This document shows, piece after piece, positions 25,036 to 32,416 of a stretch of DNA of 64,000 nt. The DNA is from Lysobacter capsici (GTDB lineage Bacteria > Pseudomonadota > Gammaproteobacteria > Xanthomonadales > Xanthomonadaceae): contig NZ_CP094357.1 in assembly GCF_014779555.2 (NCBI RefSeq), forward strand, positions 1,612,001 to 1,676,000, written 5' to 3'. The translations under genes were made by a program, and so were the position numbers. The notes under the pieces were generated by a model. It saw only the letters and a list, made by a program, of their open reading frames with translations, was not told where the DNA came from and did no database searches. Every line of letters begins with the position of its first letter. Within the stretch, counting starts at the first letter, position 1.

Positions 25036-25160
25036 TGTGGTATTTCGCCTGGATACTGGGTTTGTCCCTGGCCTGCAGCTTCGGCGTGCTGAACGCCATG
25101 TGGTACGAATTGCGCAGCGACGAGGAGCGCGATCGTCGCGAAGTGCTGGAGGACGACTGA
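25035..25160 (+). CDS. cydX: Cytochrome bd small subunit CydX
   Basis: A 41-residue single-span protein beginning 'MWYFAWILGLSLACSFGVLN', with 'AMWYE' and an acidic tail. CydX is required for bd oxidase stability and heme retention. Its ATG overlaps the cydB stop by one base, and its stop overlaps the next start. The conserved N-terminal W-Y-F-x-W-x-L-G pattern makes the call secure despite the small size. Confidence 0.93.
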   Translation: MWYFAWILGLSLACSFGVLNAMWYELRSDEERDRREVLEDD

Positions 25161-25414
25161 TGGCGCGGGTCGTGTCCCTGCTGCTGGCCTGCGGCCTGAC
25201 GCTGGGATTGCTGTTCCTGCCGGCGATGCGCGGCGGCGGCATGACCGCCGCCGGGCACGGCTTGCTCAGTCCGCTGTTGCTGTCGATCTGCGCCGGATTC
25301 GTCCATGGCGTCGGTTACCGGCCGCTGCGGCCGTGGCTGCGCGCGCTTGTGCATCCGTTGCTGCTTTGGCCCGCGATGCTCGGACTGGCCATCTTGTGGG
25401 CACGCAGCTTCTGA
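25160..25414 (+). CDS. ybgE: cyd operon YbgE-family membrane protein
   Basis: An 84-residue protein with three hydrophobic stretches and 'FVHGVGYRP' near the middle, a motif seen in YbgE proteins encoded after cydABX. The function is not well defined. It overlaps cydX by one base and ends the operon. A universal stress protein gene with its own FNR-type box follows. Confidence 0.75.
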   Translation: MARVVSLLLACGLTLGLLFLPAMRGGGMTAAGHGLLSPLLLSICAGFVHGVGYRPLRPWLRALVHPLLLWPAMLGLAILWARSF

Positions 25415-25438
25415 GAAGCTCCGGGGCACCGCGCAGGA

Positions 25439-25452
25439 TTGATCTGGATCAA
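25439..25452. promoter_or_regulatory. FNR-type box (TTGATCTGGATCAA)
   Basis: A perfect consensus site in the ybgE-usp gap, centred 75.5 bp upstream of the single-domain universal stress protein gene. Confidence 0.82.
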
Positions 25453-25520
25453 ATCGGCGCTGCCCGGCCCGGACGAAGCTGTCGGCTCACCGGCGCACTC
25501 GCGTCGACCGGAGAAGATCG

Positions 25521-25943
25521 ATGCGTATCCTGATTGCGATCGACGGCAGCGACGTCGCGCTGCGCGCGGCCCGTTACGCCATAAAGCTCGCTGGTAATCT
25601 GAAGAAGACGCCCGAGCTGCATCTGGCGTATGCCGACGAGCCGCTCATGCGCAGCGTCGCCCTCAACCTCGGCCTGGAAGGCACGGCGCGTTATCACGCC
25701 GAGAACAGCGACGCGGCGATGCGCAAGGCTCGTGCGGCGTTCAATCGCGCCAAGCTCGAGGTGCGCGAGCATCTGTCCGTAGGCGATCCGGCCGCCACGA
25801 TCCTCAAACTGGCCCAGTCCAATCGCTGCGATCTGATCGTCATGGGGTCGCATGGCCGATCGCCGATCAAGAGCCTGTTCCTGGGCTCGGTGACCAGCAA
25901 GGTGCTGGGCGCCGATGCGGTGCCGGTGCTGATCGTGCGCTGA
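25521..25943 (+). CDS. Single-domain universal stress protein
   Basis: The 140-residue UspA-type protein starts 'MRILIAIDGSDVALRAARYA' and carries the complete nucleotide-binding pattern G-x2-G-x9-G-S in 'GSHGRSPIKSLFLGS' (about 112-126). Unlike the two tandem-domain paralogues nearby, it should bind ATP. AGAAGATCG lies just before the ATG. A GC-rich hairpin without a T-tract follows at 25958-25982 (9-bp arms, CGCGGCGCC/GGCGCCGCG). Confidence 0.93.
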   Translation: MRILIAIDGSDVALRAARYAIKLAGNLKKTPELHLAYADEPLMRSVALNLGLEGTARYHAENSDAAMRKARAAFNRAKLEVREHLSVGDPAATILKLAQSNRCDLIVMGSHGRSPIKSLFLGSVTSKVLGADAVPVLIVR

Positions 25944-25957
25944 GGCCTGGGTTCGTG

Positions 25958-25982
25958 CGCGGCGCCTCGGCGCGGCGCCGCG
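25958..25982 (+). terminator. GC-rich hairpin after usp
   Basis: Perfect 9-bp inverted repeat (25958-25966 and 25974-25982) with a 7-nt loop, 15 bp after the stop codon. It lacks a T-tract, so termination would be weak or Rho-assisted. Confidence 0.4.
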
Positions 25983-26006
25983 TCCGGTTCAAGGAGTCGC
26001 TCGATC

Positions 26007-26150
26007 ATGTGGGATGTGCTTGCTGCATCTCATGACACCGGACGGTTGCAGGTGCCGGCGTCGATCATGATCCGCTATGGTTTTGGCGACCTGGTCCATC
26101 GGCTGAGCCTCGCCACGACGCTCGCACGTGTCGGCAAGATCCTGCGATTG
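26007..26150 (+). pseudogene. UbiB/ABC1-kinase-like gene, only the N-terminus remains
   Basis: After a good Shine-Dalgarno (AAGGAG at 25991) the frame encodes 'MWDVLAASHDTGRLQVPAS' and 'IMIRYGFGDLVHRLSLA', which resembles the N-terminus of AarF/UbiB/ABC1 atypical kinases involved in ubiquinone metabolism. Resemblance ends after about residue 48. The rest of the frame (to 26462) is Arg-rich noise, and no kinase motifs appear in any frame. A full gene would be about 500-550 codons. I infer truncation by deletion, at the exact boundary between the FNR-box region and the oxidoreductase patchwork. Confidence 0.65.
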
Positions 26151-26422
26151 GACCATTCGAAGCACTGGCCGCGCCGCCGAGCGTTGCGCGCATCCGGCGG
26201 AACCCGCAGTGCGAGATCAAGATGGTCGCCTCGCGAGCCAGATACGAGGCGTTTTCTTCGACGATCTCGCAGCGTGTGCATTCATCGGGCGCGAATAATA
26301 GTCTGGCGTCGCGCGTGTCTCGCGGACCAACCCCGCCCATGCTCGAGCGCGGCTGAGCGGTGCCTCGCCCGGGGCATTCACCGGCACGGTGGCGCTTGCA
26401 TGCGAGCGGGGTTGGTTTCGAG
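26151..26422. other. Non-coding remnant after ubiB fragment
   Basis: About 270 bp without a supportable gene. Short open frames on both strands lack recognisable motifs. It is probably the scar of the event that removed most of the ubiB-like gene. Confidence 0.4.
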
Positions 26423-27292
26423 TCAGACGGCGGCCGCGGTTTCAGCGGCGAAGTCGCGATAGGAGCGCAAGGGGCGGCCCAGCAGCCGGGTCAGTCGCTC
26501 GACGTCGCCCTGATCGGGCACCATGCCCTCGGTGAGAAAGCCTTCGGCCATCTGGCGCATGTCGTAGGCCATCCACGCCGGCATGAACTGGCGCAGGTTC
26601 TGCTCGAAGCCGGCGGTGTCGTCCCCGCCGTAGGCAATCGCGCGACCCAGCGCATCCGACCAGATGCCTGCCACGTCGGTACCGGTCAGCGTGTCTGGAC
26701 CGACCAGGTTGATGCGGGTCAGCGCGCTGCCATCGGGTGCCCGCTCGCGAGAGAGCAATTCGATAGCGGCGATCTCGCCGATATCGCGCGCATCGATCAT
26801 GGCCAGGCCCTTGCCGCCGATGGGCATGGGATACACGCCGTAACCCAGCACTACGTCCTTGATCGTCAGGTCGTTGTCCATGAAATAGGCCGGACGCAGG
26901 ATGGTGGCGTTGAAGCCCATCTGCTCGATCATGCGCTCCACCCCGAACTTGCCCGCGAAGTGCGGCACGTTCACATAGCGATCGCTGTGGATGACCGAGA
27001 GGTAGACGAGCCGCTTGACGCCGGCCTCGCGGGCCACGTTGAGCGTGATGAGGGCTTGAGTGAATTCATCGGCCGCCACTGCGTTGAGCAGGAAGAGGGT
27101 GGAGACGCCCTCGAAGCCGCGCCGCAAGGCGTCGACATCGAGCATGTCGCCCTGGACGACGTCCACCCCGTCGGGCAGGTCGGCGGCGGCCGGATCGCGC
27201 ACCAAGGCCCGCGGCTTGGCGCCGCGCTGGATGAGTTGCTGGATGACGTGCCGGCCGATTTTGCCAGTGGCGCCGGTTACGAGAATGGTCAT
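26423..27292 (-). CDS. NmrA-like NAD(P)-binding protein
   Basis: The 289-residue Rossmann protein starts 'MTILVTGATGKIGRHVIQQL', with the G-x-x-G-x-x-G dinucleotide motif. It has 'RLVYLSVIHSD' where extended SDR enzymes carry catalytic residues, but the Y-x3-K pair is not obvious, as in NmrA/HSCARG-type redox sensors and quinone reductases (QorB). The C-terminus 'RLLGRPLRSYRDFAAETA' is typical. It is divergent from a LysR gene 99 bp away, which probably controls it. Confidence 0.85.
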   Translation of the reverse strand: MTILVTGATGKIGRHVIQQLIQRGAKPRALVRDPAAADLPDGVDVVQGDMLDVDALRRGFEGVSTLFLLNAVAADEFTQALITLNVAREAGVKRLVYLSVIHSDRYVNVPHFAGKFGVERMIEQMGFNATILRPAYFMDNDLTIKDVVLGYGVYPMPIGGKGLAMIDARDIGEIAAIELLSRERAPDGSALTRINLVGPDTLTGTDVAGIWSDALGRAIAYGGDDTAGFEQNLRQFMPAWMAYDMRQMAEGFLTEGMVPDQGDVERLTRLLGRPLRSYRDFAAETAAAV

Positions 27293-27326
27293 GGGACTGC
27301 TCCGGTTTGGTTTGGAGTCCCTATGG

Positions 27327-27341
27327 TTGGTGATTCGCCAA
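27327..27341. promoter_or_regulatory. Candidate LysR operator (TTGGTGATTCGCCAA)
   Basis: An inverted repeat (TTGG-N7-CCAA) with the T-N11-A spacing of LysR sites, in the divergent gap between the NmrA-like gene and lysR. It lies 35 bp from the former and 50 bp from the latter. Confidence 0.5.
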
Positions 27342-27390
27342 TGAGCCGATAGACCATATAATTAGACCTGCTGTCTTGCTGGTGGAACAC

Positions 27391-28281
27391 ATGGACCTGT
27401 TGGCTCTGGCTGATTTCAATCTGGTGGCGCGCCATGGCGGCTTTGGCCGGGCGGCCAGGGCGGCCGATCGACCCAAGGCGACGCTGTCGCGGCGGGTCGC
27501 GGAGTTGGAGGCCAGCTTGGGCGTACGCCTGTTCGAGCGTGGCTCCCACGCCTTGAAGCTGACTCAGGAAGGCCGGGCCTTGTTCGAGCGCACCGACACC
27601 TTGCTTGTCGAGCTGGGCGAAGCGACCTCCGCGGTCGCCGCTGGCGGCGAAACGCCCCGCGGCAGGTTGCGCATCAGCGCGCCGTTGCTGTTCTCCCAGA
27701 CCGCCATGGGGAAACTGTCCGCGCAGTTCGCGATGCGATACCCGCAGGTGCGCCTGGAAGTTACGACCGAAGACCGGCCGGTCGACATGGTGGAAGAGGG
27801 CTACGACCTGGTGATCCGGGTCAATCCCGATCCGGCCGAGCATTTGATCGGGCGCATCCTGCTTCGCGATCGGCTGGTGGCGGTGGCCAGGCCTGAGTTG
27901 CAAAGGCCGACGGCGGGTGCATCGGCGCCGGCGGTGGTGCGTTTGTCCAGCAATCAATCCGGCTGGGATCTGCTCACCCCTGAGGGCGAGGTGCGCGTGG
28001 CCATCGACCCGATCCTGCGGTTGGGCTCGCTCATCATGATTCGCGATGCGGTGCGCACCGGGATAGGCGCCGCTGTGCTTCCTCTGTCGCTGGTCGCTGG
28101 CGACCTGCGATCGGGGGCGCTGGTGCAGTGGGGCGACGGAAAGGGCCCGCCTATTGAGATCTGGGCGCTTTACCCATCGCGCCGCCTGCTCAGCGTGCGC
28201 GTCCAGGCCTTCCTGGATTTCCTGAAGCAAGCCTTTCCGCTGGGACAACCCGAAGAGCTGGCTGCCTACATCAAGGGTTGA
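27391..28281 (+). CDS. LysR-family transcriptional regulator
   Basis: The 296-residue regulator has an N-terminal winged helix (about 1-60, 'ARAADRPKATLSRRVAELEA', 'LFERGSHALKLTQEG') and a periplasmic-binding-like effector domain. I chose ATG 27391 ('MDLLALADFNLV') over the upstream TTG because the HTH begins there. It probably regulates the divergent NmrA-like gene and itself through the site at 27327. The effector is unknown. Confidence 0.9.
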   Translation: MDLLALADFNLVARHGGFGRAARAADRPKATLSRRVAELEASLGVRLFERGSHALKLTQEGRALFERTDTLLVELGEATSAVAAGGETPRGRLRISAPLLFSQTAMGKLSAQFAMRYPQVRLEVTTEDRPVDMVEEGYDLVIRVNPDPAEHLIGRILLRDRLVAVARPELQRPTAGASAPAVVRLSSNQSGWDLLTPEGEVRVAIDPILRLGSLIMIRDAVRTGIGAAVLPLSLVAGDLRSGALVQWGDGKGPPIEIWALYPSRRLLSVRVQAFLDFLKQAFPLGQPEELAAYIKG

Positions 28282-28417
28282 GGATCGGCTTGCTGCAGCC
28301 CTGGCCGGGCCGATGGCGGCCGCCGATGCGAGGGGATCGGTGAGAGGTCGTCATTGGCGTGCAGCTACTGTTCCAGGCATGACTCGAAAACACTGTTGCG
28401 GTGGATAGCGGGGTCAT

Positions 28418-28435
28418 ATATGATGAGCGTCATAT
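28418..28435. promoter_or_regulatory. TetR operator O1 (ATATGATGAGCGTCATAT)
   Basis: Six-base arms ATATGA/TCATAT around a 6-bp spacer, overlapping the tetR start codon. Sixteen of 18 bases match the site at 29049, which supports one regulator acting on both. Confidence 0.65.
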
Positions 28436-29012
28436 GGCAAGAACGCCCGCCAGCTCGAAAGAAGCCACCCGCGATCGCATCGTCGACGCTGCCGCGCGCG
28501 CCATCCGGCGCAGCGGTTATAACGGCACCGGCGTCGCGGACATCATGAAAGCCGCCGGCCTCACCCATGGCGGCTTCTACGCCCATTTCGACTCCCGCGA
28601 GGCCATGCTCGCCGAGGCCGCCGATCGCGCGGGCAGGGACGCCGTGGTGCTGATGGAACGCGTCGCCGCTTCGGTGCCGCCACAACAGGCGCTGCAGGCG
28701 ATGGCGCGGGCCTATCTATCCGAAACCCACGTAAAAAGCATCGAAACCGGGTGCGCGACTGCCGCGCTCGGCTCCGAAATGCCGCGTCAGGCGCCCGATG
28801 TACGGCGTGCCGCCACGCGGCGGATCAAGGAAATGATCGATCTCGTCGCCCGCCATTCGCCCGATTGGGGCCAGGCCGGCGCGCATGAGCACGCTCTCGT
28901 CGCGGTATCGACGATGGTCGGCGCACTCGTGCTGGCTCGCGCGGTCGACGACGCACGACTGTCCGATGCGCTGCGCGAGGCAGCGCTGAACCACCTCACC
29001 CCGGCCGACTGA
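28434..29012 (+). CDS. TetR-family transcriptional repressor
   Basis: The 192-residue protein has an N-terminal HTH (about 10-57, 'RRSGYNGTGVADIMKAAGLT', 'GGFYAHFDSREAMLAEA') and a helical ligand domain. C104 in 'ETGCATAALGSEM' recalls thiol- or electrophile-sensing subgroups, but this is speculative. ATG 28434 was chosen because it fits the HTH start. The operator at 28418 overlaps the start, implying autorepression. A second operator lies before the downstream SDR gene. Confidence 0.9.
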   Translation: MARTPASSKEATRDRIVDAAARAIRRSGYNGTGVADIMKAAGLTHGGFYAHFDSREAMLAEAADRAGRDAVVLMERVAASVPPQQALQAMARAYLSETHVKSIETGCATAALGSEMPRQAPDVRRAATRRIKEMIDLVARHSPDWGQAGAHEHALVAVSTMVGALVLARAVDDARLSDALREAALNHLTPAD

Positions 29013-29048
29013 TATGGCTCGCCGTATCGGCTCTCTTTTCGCTAATTA

Positions 29049-29066
29049 TTATGATGATCGTCATAT
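29049..29066. promoter_or_regulatory. TetR operator O2 (TTATGATGATCGTCATAT)
   Basis: Near-identical to O1 (16/18) and 43 bp upstream of the SDR start. It probably represses the SDR-quinone oxidoreductase operon. Confidence 0.65.
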
Positions 29067-29108
29067 TCGATTGGGCAACATCTACCAGTCATTGCACGCA
29101 GGCACACC

Positions 29109-29936
29109 ATGAAGCTTAAAAAATCCATAGCGCTCGTCACCGGCGCCTCCTCGGGCATCGGCAAGGCCACGGCGGAGCGTCTGGCGGCCGCGGGGTACAC
29201 GGTCTACGGCACCAGCAGGCGCGGGGCTCAGGCGGGCCAGCTGCCTTTTTCGATGCTGCCGCTCGACGTGACCCGCGATGAATCGGTCGACGCCGTCGTC
29301 AAGGACCTGCTGCGCCTTGAGGGACGCATCGACCTGTTGGTGAACAATGCCGGATTCGGCGTCGCTCCGGCCGGCGCGGAAGAAAGCTCCATCACCCAGG
29401 CTCAGGCCATCTTCGATACCAACTTCATGGGCATCGTGCGGATGACGCGCGCCGTCGTCCCGCACATGCGGCGCCAGGGCGGCGGACGCATCATCAACAT
29501 CGGTTCCGTGCTCGGTTTCCTGCCGATGCCGTACGGCGCGCTCTATGCCGCGACCAAGCACGCCGTGGCGGGCTATTCGGAATCGCTCGACCATGAGCTG
29601 CGCACGCGAGGCATCCGTGTTTCGGTGATCGAGCCCGCGTACACGAAGACGCAGTTCGACGCGAACTTCCTCGAGCCCGACGCGAAGCTCGAGGAGTACG
29701 ATCAGATCCGTGCGTCGCTTGAGGTAACACTCAAGAACGTGATGACCGCCGCCGACCCGCCCGAGGTGGTGGCGGACGCGGTGCTCACGGCCGCCACCGC
29801 GGCGCATCCGAAGCTGCGATACACCGCCGGCAAGCTCGCCGGGCGCTTGCGGATGCTTCGCCGGTTCGCGCCGGCCGCGGTATTGGATTCGGGAATCCGC
29901 AAAGACCTGCGTCTCGATGCGAGGAGCGTGCCATGA
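29109..29936 (+). CDS. SDR-family oxidoreductase
   Basis: The 275-residue classical short-chain dehydrogenase has 'VTGASSGIGKATAERLAAAG' (about 10-29), 'LLVNNAGFG', catalytic S in 'NIGSVLGFL' and 'YAATKHA' as the Y-x3-K motif. The substrate is unknown. It overlaps the quinone oxidoreductase gene by 4 bp, so the two enzymes are co-expressed under TetR control, a common layout for detoxification of reactive carbonyls or quinones. Confidence 0.9.
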   Translation: MKLKKSIALVTGASSGIGKATAERLAAAGYTVYGTSRRGAQAGQLPFSMLPLDVTRDESVDAVVKDLLRLEGRIDLLVNNAGFGVAPAGAEESSITQAQAIFDTNFMGIVRMTRAVVPHMRRQGGGRIINIGSVLGFLPMPYGALYAATKHAVAGYSESLDHELRTRGIRVSVIEPAYTKTQFDANFLEPDAKLEEYDQIRASLEVTLKNVMTAADPPEVVADAVLTAATAAHPKLRYTAGKLAGRLRMLRRFAPAAVLDSGIRKDLRLDARSVP

Positions 29937-30934
29937 AAGCCTTCATTCTCGATCGCTACGGAAAAACCACCGGCTTGCGCATGGGCGACCTGCCCGAGCC
30001 GAAGGTGGGCGAGGCCGACGTTCTGGTCCAGATCCACGCCGCCAGCGTGAACGTCCTGGATTCCAAGATCAGGAACGGCGATTTCAAGCTGATTTTGCCC
30101 TATCGCCTGCCGATGGTGCTGGGAAACGACCTGGCTGGCGTCGTGGTTCGCGTCGGCGCCAAGGTGCGGCGGTTCAAGCCGGGCGATGAGGTCTATGCCA
30201 AGACCGACAGCACGCGGATCGGCGCGTTCGCCGAAATGATCGCGATCAACGAAGATGCGGTAGCGCACAAACCCAAGACGCTCAGCATGGAAGAGGCTGC
30301 ATCGCTCCCGCTGGTCGCGCTGACCGCGTGGCAGGTTCTCGTCGAACGGGCGAAGCTGAAGCGAGGACAAAAAGTCTTCATCCACGCCGGTTCCGGTGGC
30401 GTGGGAACCGTTGCCATCCAACTGGCGAAGCATCTCGGGGCCTTCGTGGCGACCACCACCAGCGCGGCCAACGCGGACTGGGTGAAGCGGCTCGGCGCGG
30501 ACGTGGTCATCGATTACGCCAAGCAGGATTTCGAGCAGGTCCTTCAGGGCTACGACGTCGTCCTGAACAGCCTCGGCGCGGACGTACTCGAAAAATCGCT
30601 AAGTGTGCTGAAACCCGGCGGCAAGCTGATCTCGATCTCCGGCCCGCCCGATCCCGAGTTCGCGAACGAGATCGGCGCTTCTTGGTTCATGAGGCAGATG
30701 GTGCGCCTTCTGAGCCATAGCATCAGGACGAAAGCCAAGCGCCGTGGCGTGAACTATTCATTCCTCTTCATGACACCGAGCGGCGATCAGCTGCGCGAGC
30801 TGGGTTCCCTCATCGATTCCGGAGCGATTCGCCCGGTAATCGACCAGACATTCGCGTTCTCATCGACGAACGAAGCGATGGCGTACGTCGACAAGGGCCG
30901 GGCAAAGGGCAAGGTCGTCGTAAAAATACGCTAG
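29933..30934 (+). CDS. NADP-dependent quinone oxidoreductase-like MDR protein
   Basis: The 333-residue medium-chain reductase/dehydrogenase lacks zinc-binding cysteines. It has 'IHAASVNVLDSKIRNGDF' (about 41-58) and the NADP-binding 'HAGSGGVGTVAIQLAKHLG' (about 146-164). This is the zeta-crystallin/quinone reductase group, which reduces quinones or enones. It is the second gene of the TetR-controlled operon. A hairpin at 30976-31010 follows. Confidence 0.9.
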   Translation: MKAFILDRYGKTTGLRMGDLPEPKVGEADVLVQIHAASVNVLDSKIRNGDFKLILPYRLPMVLGNDLAGVVVRVGAKVRRFKPGDEVYAKTDSTRIGAFAEMIAINEDAVAHKPKTLSMEEAASLPLVALTAWQVLVERAKLKRGQKVFIHAGSGGVGTVAIQLAKHLGAFVATTTSAANADWVKRLGADVVIDYAKQDFEQVLQGYDVVLNSLGADVLEKSLSVLKPGGKLISISGPPDPEFANEIGASWFMRQMVRLLSHSIRTKAKRRGVNYSFLFMTPSGDQLRELGSLIDSGAIRPVIDQTFAFSSTNEAMAYVDKGRAKGKVVVKIR

Positions 30935-30975
30935 GAACCTTCTGATGAACCGGCGAGACTGAGCGAGGTACTAAA

Positions 30976-31010
30976 GCCGAGACCGCTTCGCGGCCCGACG
31001 CCGTCTCGGC
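30976..31010 (+). terminator. Inverted repeat after quinone oxidoreductase gene
   Basis: Arms GCCGAGAC (30976-30983) and GTCTCGGC (31003-31010) enclose a 19-nt loop, 42 bp after the stop. There is no T-tract, so it is a weak terminator candidate. Nothing else is evident up to the next gene end at 31165. Confidence 0.35.
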
Positions 31011-31164
31011 GCTGTCGTGATCAATTCTTTTCCGACAGACGAAGCGGCAGTGCGTTTGAGAGGTCAGTGGACCTCATCACTCGCATGAGCCGCCGCTTCG
31101 GCACGCGATGCGCAATGGAAAAACATCGCCCGCATTCAAGACGCGCTCCCTGGCCGGGCGCGGA

Positions 31165-32367
31165 TCAGGTGGATTGCGATCGCGACGTCATCCAGGACAG
31201 GAATGCCGCGAGCAACAAAACCGCCGCACTCGCCATGAAGCTGGCCTGGTAGCCGGCGCCATCGAACAGCGCGCCGCCGATGGTGGAGCCCAGGGCGATG
31301 GCCAACTGGATCACCGCCACCATCAGGCCGCCTCCGGCTTCGGCGTCCTTCGGCAAGACCTGGGCAATCCAGCTCCACCAACCCACGGGCGCCGCGGTGG
31401 CGAGCAAGCCCCATAGGCCGAGCAGAACGGCCACGGTGTCGACCCAGGCGCCGAAGGGAATCAAGGACAAGGCGATGGTCGCCATCAACACCGGAATGAT
31501 GATCAAGGTGCGGTAAAGGCTAGCCTTGAGAAACGCGCCGACGATCGTGGTGCCGACGAAGCCGGCCAGTCCTATCCCCAACAGGATCAGCGACAGCGTC
31601 GACACATCCACATGCGCCACCGTTTCCAGGAACGGACGCACATACGTGAACAACACGAACTGCCCCATGAAGAACGTTCCGCAGGCGGCCATGCCCAAGG
31701 CAACGGTTCGACGCTTGAGAAGACGAAACACGTTGCCGGAGTCCGCCGCGCGCGTCGCGGTGATGGCCGGCAAGGCGGCCCACTGCCAGATAAATGCAAT
31801 CACCGCCACGGGGATCAAGCACCCGAACGCGCCGCGCCAGCCGATGATCGAACCCAGGTAACTGCCAAGGGGCGCTGCGATCACCGTGGCGAGCGCGTTG
31901 CCGCCGTTGAAAATAGCCAATGCGCGTGGAACTTGCGCGGCCGGCACCAGGCGCATGGCGGTCGCCGCGGACATCGACCAGAAGCCGCCGATCACCACGC
32001 CGATGAGCGCGCGACCGATCATGTAGGTCGGGTAGTTCGGCGCCAGCGCGACCACGGCGCCGGACAAGGCCATCAGGGCGGTCAACCCCAGCAACAGGAT
32101 CTTGCGATCCATGCCGCCGGCCAGCGCGGAGATCGACAGGCTCGTAAGCACGGCGAATGCGCCGGAAATGGCGATGCCATATCCGGCCAGGCCTTCGCTG
32201 ACGCGAAGGTCGGCGGCCATCGGCGTGAGCAGACTGACCGGCATGAACTCCGATGCGATCAGCGCGAACACGCACAATGTCATGGCGAACACGCCGCCCC
32301 AGTGAGTGGTTGGCGCGGTGGCTTCGTTCTGTTCGATGCCCGATCGAGCCTCCAGCGGGATGGTCAT
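31165..32367 (-). CDS. MFS efflux transporter
   Basis: The 400-residue protein has about 12 membrane segments and the DHA1-type motifs 'FALIASEFMPVSLLTPMAAD' (about 32-51) and 'LAGGMDRKILLLG', resembling sugar/drug efflux proteins of the AraJ/YdhP group. The substrate cannot be told from sequence. The upstream in-frame extension is rejected because ATG 32367 starts the soluble leader before helix 1. It lies 50 bp downstream of the hydrolase gene, as the third gene of an ADH-hydrolase-MFS operon divergent from lysR. Confidence 0.88.
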   Translation of the reverse strand: MTIPLEARSGIEQNEATAPTTHWGGVFAMTLCVFALIASEFMPVSLLTPMAADLRVSEGLAGYGIAISGAFAVLTSLSISALAGGMDRKILLLGLTALMALSGAVVALAPNYPTYMIGRALIGVVIGGFWSMSAATAMRLVPAAQVPRALAIFNGGNALATVIAAPLGSYLGSIIGWRGAFGCLIPVAVIAFIWQWAALPAITATRAADSGNVFRLLKRRTVALGMAACGTFFMGQFVLFTYVRPFLETVAHVDVSTLSLILLGIGLAGFVGTTIVGAFLKASLYRTLIIIPVLMATIALSLIPFGAWVDTVAVLLGLWGLLATAAPVGWWSWIAQVLPKDAEAGGGLMVAVIQLAIALGSTIGGALFDGAGYQASFMASAAVLLLAAFLSWMTSRSQST

Positions 32368-32416
32368 GATTTCGTCTCCGGGAATGGATGGCGACGCGTG
32401 TCGGCCAAGCGCCAAC

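Noticed and set aside
26007-26462. Full 151-codon gene at 26007
   Set aside because: Only the first 48 codons match a family; the rest is Arg-rich noise, so it is listed as a gene fragment.
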